A stretch of 64,000 nucleotides of DNA from positions 80,999,501 to 81,063,500 of the forward strand of contig CM075655.1 in the NCBI GenBank assembly GCA_037953625.1, read 5' to 3'. Within the stretch, counting starts at the first letter, position 1. Every line of letters begins with the position of its first letter. Of this stretch, positions 49,956 to 60,437 are shown one piece after another. The stretch comes from Crotalaria pallida (Eukaryota > Streptophyta > Magnoliopsida > Fabales > Fabaceae). The notes beneath the pieces were generated by a model. It did no database searches. It was given only the letters and a program-made list of their open reading frames with translations, and was not told where the DNA came from. A program made the position numbers and the translations under genes.

Positions 49956-50965
49956 TGTAACACCCTCAAAATAATCCAAGTAATTAATACAAAATGAATA
50001 CTATTACTTGAGAATATATGGACTTGTAAAATGTTAGAAAATACTGGATTCAAAATTTTCCTTTATATTTTTCCAAATAGTCGGGTGCACAAACCAAAAC
50101 ATAGGATGTTTGGAGAATAGTTTACGTATTACTTTTAAAATCGAATTCGGCATTTACTTTGCTCAAAAGGTAATTTCGCAAATCTTGGATAGCATTCTCT
50201 TTGAGGATAAATGTACTCTATTTCATATAAAGGAACTCAAGTATTGCCATCCAGTTTTTCGTCTAGCCAAGTGATACCATTTCCAAAATGTCATACCGAA
50301 TTCTTTCAAATCAATATCAGAGTAAGTGGAAATATCAGGACTATGTAATAAACTTTAGTATAACACTACTACAAAATTGTCATTTAGGGGCGGTTCACAG
50401 AGGGCGGTTGCTTAACGGAACCGCCTTCTTTAGTTTAAAATATTTTAAGAGAATGGTTGTTTACTTTAACCATCCTTAAAAATCATATTTTCGTGGGCGG
50501 TTCCTAAAAGTAACCACCCTCGTATATTAAATTAAAATATAAAAAAAAATCAAAAGCATCATTAAGAAGAGTTTATAGGTTGAACCGCCCTGCTAAGACA
50601 TAAATTAAAAAATAAAAACTAAAGTCCCAACCACATGGTCCCTCGTCTGCTTCTTCTTCTTTTTTTTCTTACAGCCACGCCGCCACGCCTCCGTTCTCTT
50701 CTTCCGGCACAGCCCGCCTCCGTTCACTCTCCATTCGTTTCTTTCCGCTACACGTTCGTCTCCTTCAAGCATCTACCTCCGTCACGTTTATCATCTACCT
50801 CCGTCTTTGTCAATCTCCTTCAACACTGTTATGCTTTATTCTTCCCCGATGCACTCTTGTTTTGAAACCCTAAGAACCCCAATTTTTGATTAGGGTTCAG
50901 TCCATTATAAGTCATTATGGGAATTTATCATTTTTGAAATTTTATTTTCACCTTGTCGATGGCAG

Positions 50966-53900
50966 CTGCTTCTATTGTCGGCACTCTAGTGGCATTTCTG
51001 ATAGTGCCCATGCGATCTCTTGGTCTGACAACTGGAAAATAGCTGCTGCTCTTATGGGTAGCTATATTGGAGGATGTAAGTTCTTAAACAAGTAGCTTGT
51101 TGCTTGCTTACTTGTAGTTTCTTTCTGGACCTAATGCTAGAATATAAATCAGAAGTTCATAGCGGTTTCTATGATAAAAATTAACTCTAACATAAATGGT
51201 AGCTGTATTATAACTGGAGCAGCCCTTTGGATTTATATTCTGACATTTTATCTTTTGCATATTTACATAACTTGTGTGTACTCATTTCATTTGTGATGTG
51301 ATTCTTGGATAAAATTTCAAAACAGAATTTCCTTTTTAATATTCTTTCAAAGTATCCTTACTTGGAGTACTAAGGACTTTACCCCAACACCAAAGTAGAA
51401 GAACTATTTCATCCCTTTGATTTTGGGTCTGTTGCTCAATTTCTAACAATGTTGTTGATCTTTTGGTGTATCTCTCAGAAACATGATATAATCAAGAAAA
51501 GAATAGACTCTCACGGCAATGTGATAGAAACAAGACAAGACGGAATTGGTGCTCCCAAGGTAAGTCAATACGACTACTTTTATTTTGACAATCATAGTTT
51601 CATAATTCATATTATGATCTTGGATGGTTGATTACATATTATGTCTAATTCAGGCACGTTTAGTTTTAATTTCTATTTATACATACTATTACTAAACATC
51701 TTGTTAAGCTTAGCAAGTCTGGCTGGCTGAGCTCAATTATGGAAATTTTTCACTTTAGAAAATGATCTTCTACCGCTGTTCATTTATCTCTTGCTACCTT
51801 TAACAAGCATTTCTTCTCAGTTTTTCCCCTTGTTAAGATTACACCTGTGGTGATTTATCCAAACTATCTTAGTAGAGTTTTAAGAAATTATGTCCACCTT
51901 CCTCCCCTCATTTGTAGAACATTTTATTTATATCAGTTCATTTTGCACAGATTGAAAAGCCCTTGCAAAGACATGGAGGCAGGCTTGAGCACAATGAGAC
52001 TTATTGTGGTTCCTGTTATGGTGCAGAAGCGGTATGCTTTGTTTGAAACTAGACTATATGATAGATGTTGTACTATATAAGGACATGTAATTTATTGCCT
52101 TATTTATGCATTGATTTCTGGATAGAAGTGAGTGCAGAATGTTCATCACTACATTACGATTGCGTACTATGAAATCAAGTGTTTTTTTCACTCCTGTTTG
52201 CACTTAAAAAGTTGAAGGACCATAAATTTGTTCTGGATAAACAGTTTTCAGTTAGGCAACACCACAACAGTATAAGTCAAGTTCCTGCAGTTTTCTTAGT
52301 TCCATCTAGTATTTTAAATTTTCACAGGTTTTATGATTATTAAATTTTCACAGGTTTTATTTGACTTTTTTCTTAGTTCCATCTAGTATTTTAAATTTTC
52401 ACAAAAGTAGTTACCTAGATTATTTCACTCCTTACTAGCAAGTTCAGTGAATACACTAGCCTAAGATGGCAACGGGAATGAAGCATTTGTATACCCTTGA
52501 ATATTTGATGCCATAAAAATTGGATTTTTTTGCATGTTTTATCTTGCTGCAACATGATGGATGGTTAGGTTGCATGGAATGTGATCGATTAATTTTCAAT
52601 GTACATTCATTTCTACAAGTAAAGCGTAATAACTGAACAAATTTCCTTTGCCATTTTCTTGTTGACTTATGTAGTTGTTAATTATGTTGCCATTTCAGAG
52701 GCGCTTGGCATGTCAGCATCAGTTTTAGCTGTAGGAGTGGCTGCAGATAATGTTATCTGTGCTGTATATTTTATGGTATTGTTTGCATTGGCATCCAAAA
52801 TACCTCCCGAGGCTGCAGCACCAACGACCGGTACAATTTTCTCATTCTTTTCAAGTCCTTTTTCTCTGTTCATTATGAAAAGCCTAAAGTTTTATTTGAC
52901 TTTTTTCCAAAAATATTATGTAGAGGCCAAATAATTTAATATTATGGAATGGAAAATTTAGCTTGATTTCTTTGGTAATCTTGGCAGATGATGCAATGGA
53001 TATGGAGTCGGATTATGAAGGCAACCTCCCTGTGTTGCAGACAGCTACTGCACTTGCTACATCTTTTTTAATATGCAAAGCTGCCACATACCTAACAAAA
53101 TTATATGGAATTCAAGGAGGAACCCTCCCAGGAGTAACTGCTATTGTAGTCATTTTAGCCACTCTTCTTCCAAAGCAGATTGGCTCCCTTGGATCTGCTA
53201 GTCATACTGTTGCACTGATTTTGTTGCAGGTAAAACTTTGCAAGTTCTTTTGCTTCACCTTGTTTCTGTAGATCGCTGAAGATTTGAGTCTTATGGTCAT
53301 GACTCATGAGTTATCATGAATAAGATTTTATTTTGATGATTATAATTAAGGCTTTGGAAATGTCTTTCTCTATGTTATTAGTTTTGATTCTTGTTTTTAT
53401 TTTTATTTTTGGTAGAGGGATTGATGTAGGACTAGAAGAAAAAAAGAGGAGACGACAGTGAACTTCAAAAATTTATTAGACAATTGCAATTTGTAACATT
53501 GAAGAGCCTTGATTGGAGTACTGAAAATTTCCATCAGATTTGTTTAAAATGCAGAGAACCAAAATAACCTCCCCCTCCCCCTGCCTGTTTGCGTAGCCAA
53601 AGTTTTCTTTTCTCTTTAAAAGTATCAATCAAACTTAAGAAAAGGTTTACAGTACAATTATAATTAAGACCTGTTGCCTTCCTGCTTCTGATTGATTGGT
53701 TATTATATTATCTAAAGATACAAGTATAATGACATAGAGAATCTAAATGATTATATATTAACAAAAGTTTAATAGAATCAATGGTAAAGTAATAACCTTA
53801 GTATGATATTTAAGGAGACATATTTTGCAGGTATTTTTTGTGGTGGTGGGAGCTAGTGGAAGCATATGGAATGTGATAAACACTGCCCCTAGTATTTTCA

Positions 53901-54154
53901 TGTTTGCACTAGTTCAAATAACCATCCATCTTGTCCTGGTTCTTGGGCTGGGAAAATTGCTTAAGCTTGATTTGAAGCTGTTGGGTTTGGCATCAAATGC
54001 CAATATTGGAGGCCCTACTACAGCATGTGGAATGGCTAAGGCTAAAGGTTGGGAATCTTTAGTTGTTCCTGGAATTCTTGCTGGCATTTTTGGTGTTTCA
54101 ATTGCAACATTCCTTGGTATTGGTTTTGGAGTGATGGTTCTGAAACACTTGTAG
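50966..54154 (+). pseudogene. Captured DUF819-family membrane protein gene, mostly open
   Basis: Exons: a 50966-51075, b 52675-52830, c 52988-53229, d 53831-54154, all with GT/AG introns and consistent phases. Products match the plant DUF819 membrane protein family (Arabidopsis At5g52540 type). Exon a has VGTLVAFLIVPMRSLG then, one base out of frame, DNWKIAAALMGSYIGG. Exon b has NYVAISEALGMSASV and DNVICAVYFMVLFALASK. Exon c ends PKQIGSLGSASHTVALILLQ. Exon d has VFFVVVGASGSIWNVIN, SNANIGGPTTACGMAKAKGW and a natural TAG. Exons b-d are open throughout, about 240 residues with several hydrophobic membrane spans. The frameshift in exon a and the missing N-terminus mean the full protein cannot be made; a shortened one from an internal start is conceivable. 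The family's function is not established. Confidence 0.87.
51479..52031 (+). pseudogene. Two captured exons of an ERGIC3-type gene
   Basis: Exon 1 is 51479-51559 (27 codons, KHDIIKKRIDSHGNVIE...GIGAPK) and exon 2 is 51951-52031 (27 codons, IEKPLQRHGGRLEHNETYCG...). Both have AG before and GT after, phase 0. The wording, including CGSCYGAEA, matches the lumenal region of plant ERGIC3-type proteins, which cycle between ER and Golgi. Both exons are free of damage. They lie in the same direction inside the DUF819 intron between exons a and b, so the host intron now contains a foreign splice-competent pair. The rest of the donor gene is absent. Confidence 0.87.
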
Positions 54155-54720
54155 AAATGATTATATCTATCAAGGATTCAGATACTAAAATATGGCATCA
54201 TTTGAGTTTTGACATATAATTGCTCATGAATCTTTTGTAATAACTTTCTTTTCTGTTCCATCTTCCTACCTTATCAATTTTGGGATTTTGTGATGAGTTG
54301 TTTTATTTGTGATGCTAGGATTTTGTGATGGGTTGCTGGATTTTTGATTTTGGGTTTTTGATGTTAACACTATAGCTACCATCATCATATGTGTATCTAA
54401 TGATATCAGTCTTATATGTAGCTCTTTAATGATACAAGGAAGTCATTTTGTCGGATTAAATAAGTAATATATCTTGTATTAAATATTATATTCCATAGAA
54501 TTAGAATTATGTATGATGTTGCATGTCATGATAATGCAAAACAGGACGGTTCAGAAAATATAAAAAAAAATTCCTAAAAAATAATGGTGGTTAGTAAAAA
54601 GATATATGAGTGTGGTTCAAAAAGTAGTTAAAGAAGACGGTTCAGAAAATATAAAAAAAAATTAAAAATAGAATAAATGAAGGCGGTTATTTAAGTTAGA
54701 AGAGGGCTGTTATGAACCTT

Positions 54721-54909
54721 CCTTAAATCTAGTGCCCTTGTAAGTGGCACAGTTATGAGGGTGGTTCGGAATCGCCCTCTATACTTTTAAAGAGGGCGGT
54801 TCCGAACCCCTCTCATAATTGTGTGCGGAACCGCCCTCTAAAAAAGTATAGAGGGCGGTTCCGAACCACCCTCATAACTGTGCCACTTACAAGGGCACTG
54901 GATTTAAGG
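54721..54909. repeat. Long inverted repeat in the CACTA 2 subterminal region
   Basis: Arms of nearly 80 bp (54721-54800 and 54831-54909) are inverted copies with about three differences. They share GTGCCCTTGTAAGTGGCAC and GAGGGTGGTTCGGAA words, around a loop of about 30 bp. Transcription through it from the captured gene would give a strong hairpin. Confidence 0.85.
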
Positions 54910-56099
54910 GGGTTCGGAACGGCCCTCTTTTAGCTTAAATAACCGCCCTCAAAAGGTTTTTTTTGTAGTAGTGTAAGCATGGATTTTATTTATATCAAAA
55001 GGTATGTAATACATAGTCCGGCGGTAAGGATCTCCAAAATCCCAGAACAAGTCCATAAGGCTATGTATTTATATGTACATCAAAATAGACCATGGCTCCA
55101 GAGTTTTCAAAAGAAATTCCCATAATATATAAAACTCCCAAAGCTGGTCTCATAGCACTGGTCGCGGCAGTAGTAGTAGAAGTCTCCAAGAAGTAGCAGC
55201 AACCATCATCCAACATCAGCATCAGCAGCTAATCTTCTCCACAGCATCCATCACACCGGATCCTTGATCCTCATCATTTACCTTATGCACATACCTAGGG
55301 ATCATCGCCTCTCCATTGACTCCCGATAGATTAAACGACAAGCTCGCTTCCGCTCTCGTATTCGACAGGATCCACCTTGATCTTATTTGAAGGAGTAATT
55401 ACCCTACCATTGGGTACAAGGTCTGATGAAAACGTGACCTTAATAGGACTCCTTGAAATAGACGGAGAAGTCTCCTCTCGAATGACTCTTAAGAGAAAAA
55501 GGGTATGAGCGGGTAGGTTCGAATTGAAAACTATTAGACAAGCGAGCTGGTCGAGTGGGAGATGATCCATGGTAAGTATAAAAAGTAGATATATGCATAG
55601 CGTATATGATGAGAATCCTAAACCTACGAGGATGTGACCGAACCAGTGGATTAGGGTGATCGAAGGTAACCACTATCTCACCCTCATACACTACTCGGCA
55701 ATCCTCGCAGATCCATATGCCACTAAGAAGTGGGCGGACCTCGATGCAAGCGATGTAACGCGACATCACCTACAAGGGCATAGGGGTAAGCAAATCTATA
55801 CACATAATCAATAGAGCTTAAATGTAGAAGTGATCATGATTATGCACATATAACTCCAAATCAGTTAACAACCATGGTTAACACTTAGTAGCACTTAATG
55901 CAGATACGACATTCATACTCATTCTTAATATCAAACCTTAGCTCAAATAAGGTTAAGTGGCATGATGCCTGACCTTCTTCTCTTTCTGAGATTCTCCATC
56001 TAATGTCCTCACGGACGCCAATCCAATACCACAATACATTTCCAAATCACGAATACGTTACCAAAACGTATGGCGTACTAGCTCGGAAGTGATAAAAAC

Positions 56100-56475
56100 G
56101 TCACACTACCTAGTGAACGTCACGTCGCCCAAGGACGTAAACCTATCACTTCTCAACATACAATGGGTGTGACAAAAAACGTCACCACATCTGATGAACG
56201 TCACGTCGCCTAAGGACGTAAACCTTATCACTTGTGATACCCGACAGAGGTGATAAACAACGTCACCATGTCTGATGAACGTCACGTCGCCTAAGGACGT
56301 AAACCTTATCACTTGTGTGCACCACACCCTTCTCAACAAACAACGGGTGTGATAAAAAATGTCACCACATCTGATGAACGTCACGTCGCCTAAGGACGTA
56401 AACCTTATCACTTGTGATACACGACAGAGGTGGTAAACAACGTCACCATGTTTGATGAACGTCACGTCGCCAAAA
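56100..56475. repeat. Tandem repeats of about 80 bp in the LTR
   Basis: About five units carry GAACGTCACGTCGCC(T/C)AAGGACG and TTATCACTTGTG words (56116, 56202, 56278, 56379 and 56458). The minus-strand ORF across them repeats RFTSLGDVTFIR and is a by-product. Just after, GTGCCACCCGAGCAACGT occurs twice at about 56818-56861. Confidence 0.85.
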
Positions 56476-56993
56476 CGTAAACCTTACCACTTGTGTGCAA
56501 CACACCGTTGAACCATCAAATCAACAGTATACCACATACTGTCCACATTACCAAAATGTGTCATCGAGCTAGCCACACGACTATGCCTGGAACGTGGTCC
56601 ATAATACCAACATCGATGTGCACATTTCGTCACCAAGACGAACATCCAACGTTCACAGCAACCAATGCTGGTCACATTACCAAAATGTGACTACAGGCAA
56701 GTCATAACCAAATTGGTATTCCCAAAGGTCCTTCACATGGTATCATAACATGGTAAACAATCTAGCATTCAAACTCTTCACTTAAAGAATTGATTGGGAT
56801 ATCTCAATTGTATAACGTGCCACCCGAGCAACGTTATGACGTGCCACCCGAGCAACGTCCCGTCATCCAAACGGAATAGTCATATCATCAATCAATTTCT
56901 TTCAAATTTTAGATCGCTTGGATTATTGTCATTTAAGTATTGATCAATGGTTCAGAATTGAAAATGGTATTTCTAATAGTTTGAGTAAAACTA

Positions 56994-57200
56994 CTCGAGT
57001 GTTCTACATAGTACTCGAGTGTTCTTCAGATTTTACCAAATTACTCGAGTGTTCTTCATGATACTCGAGTGTTCTTCATTTTTTCTAAATTACTCGAGTA
57101 TTCTTAATGATTCTCGAGTGTTCTTCATTTTCCAGAAATTCATGTTTCAATTTTGGGTCGAAACTCGAGTATCAACCCCAATACTCGAGTGTTTTCAGAC
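56994..57200. repeat. Cluster of ACTCGAGT motifs in the LTR
   Basis: About eight copies of TACTCGAGTGTTCTTCA-like words, each centred on the palindrome CTCGAG, spaced about 20-40 bp. Two more (ACTCGAGTATTT) occur near 58225-58255. They occupy places comparable to the AACCGGTTA/ATCGATTA clusters of the LTR at 23153-25490. Confidence 0.8.
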
Positions 57201-58493
57201 AGAGAACAGTGTAATTTGCATTTTAACATACCATTTTCAATTCTAGCCAATTCTAATCCAATCCAATGATCAACAAAGCTTACATTATACATGTTAAACA
57301 TGTTCCAACACAGAAACCACCAATTATTACATTGAATCAAATCTGAGCAACAATTATGCATAAAACACATTTTTAACAACTCAACATATCAAATTCAGTT
57401 CCAACCACTTTTGGCATGAAAAAAATTTGCATATAGCTCACATGCAACATATAGAACTTGCTCAGAACCATTTTAGAGTGCAGGTTGGTCTCCAAACCAA
57501 TTTCCCTATTCCAACTAAGCCCTTAGAGCCTCTTGGTGGCTCTCTAATCAAATGCATGCAATTTAAACTCTATCTAGTGAATAGAGAGCTTCCCCCTTAC
57601 CTCTTAGATGTGAATCAACAGAGACTTTACCCCAAACTTAGCTTCCAAGCTGAATTCCCCAAAATCCACACTGAAACAGAGCAGTTTCAGCAGAGCACCA
57701 AGATTGAATTAGTTGATGCATGAAACAGCCATAAAAATTGGGGAAATTAGTCTCTATATACTCTCTACAATTCATACTAGCTAAAGAAACAAGATTCACA
57801 TGGGGAGGTTATCTGAGCTTACCAGAATCAAGCTCCAAAGTAAGCTCCAGGAAACCTGAGACAACAAACGGACTCCACTTCCAAGCTTCGATTCTTCCAA
57901 TCTACTCACTCTCAGCTCACAATCTTGGTGTCTATACAAAGCTCGAGATGTGAGCTTTGTATTGGTGTATGATTTGTGGTTTGAATCAGAACACAGAGGA
58001 TGAATCGAAAGAAACAAGCTCCGAACCCTAACTTAATCAACACACTCGAAGTTTGCCAAAATGGTTGATTTCCAGCAACCGTTGAGCTTAAATACTTGAA
58101 CCTAACAATCATGCATGGCGACATGATAGCTAGGACGTGTTGAGGAGGACGATTTCGTGTCAACACACGAGAATCGTTAACGGTGACTCACCAAAACGCA
58201 CTAACTCGTTCTTCACTGACCAGAATACTCGAGTATTTCCAAAACTACTCGAGTATTTTGACCAGGTTTTGAAAAATATAATTTTATTTTCTTTCCCTCC
58301 AAAATCTTTCTAAAATTACTTCAAGGTCCCAAACAGGGATTAATGTGAAAAATATTTATTTTCTCATATTAAAATTCTCTAATATCATCTTTCATAATAA
58401 ATTACATGAAATCAAGGCTAAAAATAATTAATTATAAATAAACTTTATAATTAACATTTTATTAATCAGGGGTTAAAAATCAGGGATGTTACA

Positions 58494-58506
58494 CTCTTCC
58501 CCACTT
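58494..58506 (-). promoter_or_regulatory. Polypurine tract of the Tekay-like element
   Basis: The minus strand reads AAGTGGGGAAGAG immediately before the LTR head TGTAACATCCC. Just upstream is GAATTTCGGGACGAAATTCC, the characteristic end of pol in Tekay/Del-type chromoviruses. Confidence 0.85.
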
Positions 58507-60437
58507 AAAAGGAATTTCGTCCCGAAATTCTTCTTTAAAAGTTCTATAATTTCCAAAGTTACACAAAAGTTGTTCTAAAGTTATATATTCAAAATATAGT
58601 TAGGAAGAACCCTTCCCCACTTAAAAAGAATTTTCTTATATATTTTTTTTTCAAACTCTCTGACCCAAAACGTTTCACAAAATATTTCAATTGAACTTTT
58701 TCTCAATTAAAACTTTTGCATTCCAAAGCACATACAAATCCTTGTTTCTCATAAAAGGGTTTTTCTTAAATTTCCTCAAGATTATCTTGTAATTCCTTCA
58801 AATGAAATCTTTTGACTAAAAACTTTTTCGAATAACACCTTTAATATATATATATATATATATATATACTCCTCAATTAAAACATTTTCCAAAGGTCCTT
58901 TTTGAGGAAAACCCCGTCCCGTTGCGCACTCTGATCACTCGGCACGAGTAGGGAAATATTCGTATGACTTCATTTTTTAATAGTTGTAAACATCAGGGTG
59001 ATCAGTCCTAACATTTAAACTATCAGTAATGAAATCATCCCTGTCAGATATAATCTTTCTCAAGAAAGACTATACGATTTTCCTTTAAGTTAGATGAACT
59101 TAAGGATTAAGAGTATTATTGTCACTATCAGACTTATTCAGATAGCCAAGTTCTAGAGAAACTTCCGTTGGGGAGACAAATACTTGTCCTATCCCGGTTG
59201 TTCTTAATCTCTCTAGTCTTAACTGATCTTCCTCTTTCTGTAGTGCCCAAAGACATTTATCACATCCAACTGTGATAAGGGTTTTGATCACAGAAATTCA
59301 AGTTAAAGACTTGTTCAGATATACCAATTACAAAACGATTTAGTTAACGTAGTCGAAAGCATTTGACCACGTTAATTCGAATCGATAAAGGGATAACTCA
59401 AACTACCTATATCCGAATCTAATCACGCATCCTAACAGGATGGAAAACTCTCCCATTCTTGATTTGCTGGCTGACCATACCCTTTTCGTATTTCTCCTTC
59501 AAGCAATCCGGCGAATAAGACTTCATTTTCTTGTGACCGAAATCAAATATTCCTTTCCGTTCATCACTATTCAATCCATGATGATGCACCTTACCTTCTC
59601 AAATAATTTCTTTCCATCGGCTTTTCAGTTACTTTCATGCAATTGAGGTTTCCTCAATTCCTTATGAAATTCTAGTCCCCATAAGGGATTCACTCATAAG
59701 CTTCTTGTGCTTATAAGTTTCCTGTACTTTCCTCATTATCCATACCAATTCTATACATGCTTGCTAGTGTCAGGAATCCCTTGTTCCTCAATGATTGACA
59801 ACTGGTTTGAAGTTCAAACACCATTCTTTTCCCGACTCCGCATGTTTGAATCTTCTATCAAAATTGCAACGAAACATACTTCTCCGATCCTTTGAACTTG
59901 GCAATGTCTTCCCCGAGATTCGTATTGCCCTACCTTATTTCCAACAATTTAATCTCCTTGATCTTTCAAAACTTCATCCTTGAGTGATTCCCAAGTGACA
60001 TGCCAATCCTATGCTTCCGATATCAAATTTACATAGTTCCACTATGTCTTAGTTCCACCAGTTATAATATAAGTGGTATAAGCTTTACTCATCCATTTTG
60101 CTTGATCCCATAACTAATCTTCATCTTCCAAATCGTCTGGAATCCAAATTCTTACCCTTGAAATATCCCCTATGGAACTTAGGTTTCTTCCCTTTCGAAT
60201 CAATCTCTTATTGGTCCTTAATTCTTCGGTTCTTTGTTGCAATTCACGAATTCGAGTTAGGAATTCTACTGTGATTTGAAACCTCCACTCCTTACTTCTC
60301 GTCGGTCTACTTGTATCCTCAAGCTCGAATCTATTAGACTCCTTAAATCCACTTCCTTAAACTCCGTAGAGCTCACATGAATTGCCTTTCAGTCCATTGT
60401 GATTGCTTCCTCATTTGATTTGTCATAACGACAATAG
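58507..60437 (-). mobile_element. Interior remnant of the Tekay-like element
   Basis: About 1.9 kb with only the pol terminus recognisable. A minus-strand ORF at 59100-59291 (MIKTLITVGCDKCLWALQ...) is not assigned. No RT, RNase H or integrase motif was found, so the interior is decayed or derived. A (TA)n microsatellite lies at 58844-58868. It is cut on the right by another LTR. Confidence 0.5.

Larger units (their letters stand above)
50364..54973 (+). mobile_element. Non-autonomous CACTA element 2 with exons of two host genes
   Basis: 4,610 bp with ends CACTACTACAAAAT and TTTTTTGTAGTAGTG and the 3-bp duplication TAA on both sides (50361-50363 and 54974-54976). Subterminal GGGCGGTTC/GAACCGCCCTC words lie at 50390-50530 and 54540-54960. 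There is no transposase. A CT/GC-rich leader-like stretch (50635-50870, ending in ACCCTAAGAACCCC) precedes exons of a DUF819-type gene, in whose intron lie two ERGIC3-type exons. This is a Pack-CACTA-type gene capture. Confidence 0.93.
49956..58493 (-). mobile_element. 3' LTR of a minus-strand Tekay-like element, split by CACTA 2
   Basis: Starts TGTAACACCCTC at 49956 and ends GGGATGTTACA at 58493. The PPT follows at 58494, so the interior extends to the right. After removal of CACTA 2 and its duplication the LTR is about 3.9 kb. It contains a tandem block (56100-56475), a motif cluster (56994-57200) and another pair of CTCGAG motifs near 58225-58255. Its sense-strand head TGTAACATCCCTGATT resembles that of the solo LTR at 23153-25490. 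ORFs over this LTR are reading artefacts of repeats. Confidence 0.75.

Noticed and set aside
56106..56465. 119-residue ORF with repeated RFTSLGDVTFIR
   Set aside because: The repeats come from tandem DNA units in an LTR; no domain, and the frame exists because units keep a length near a multiple of three.
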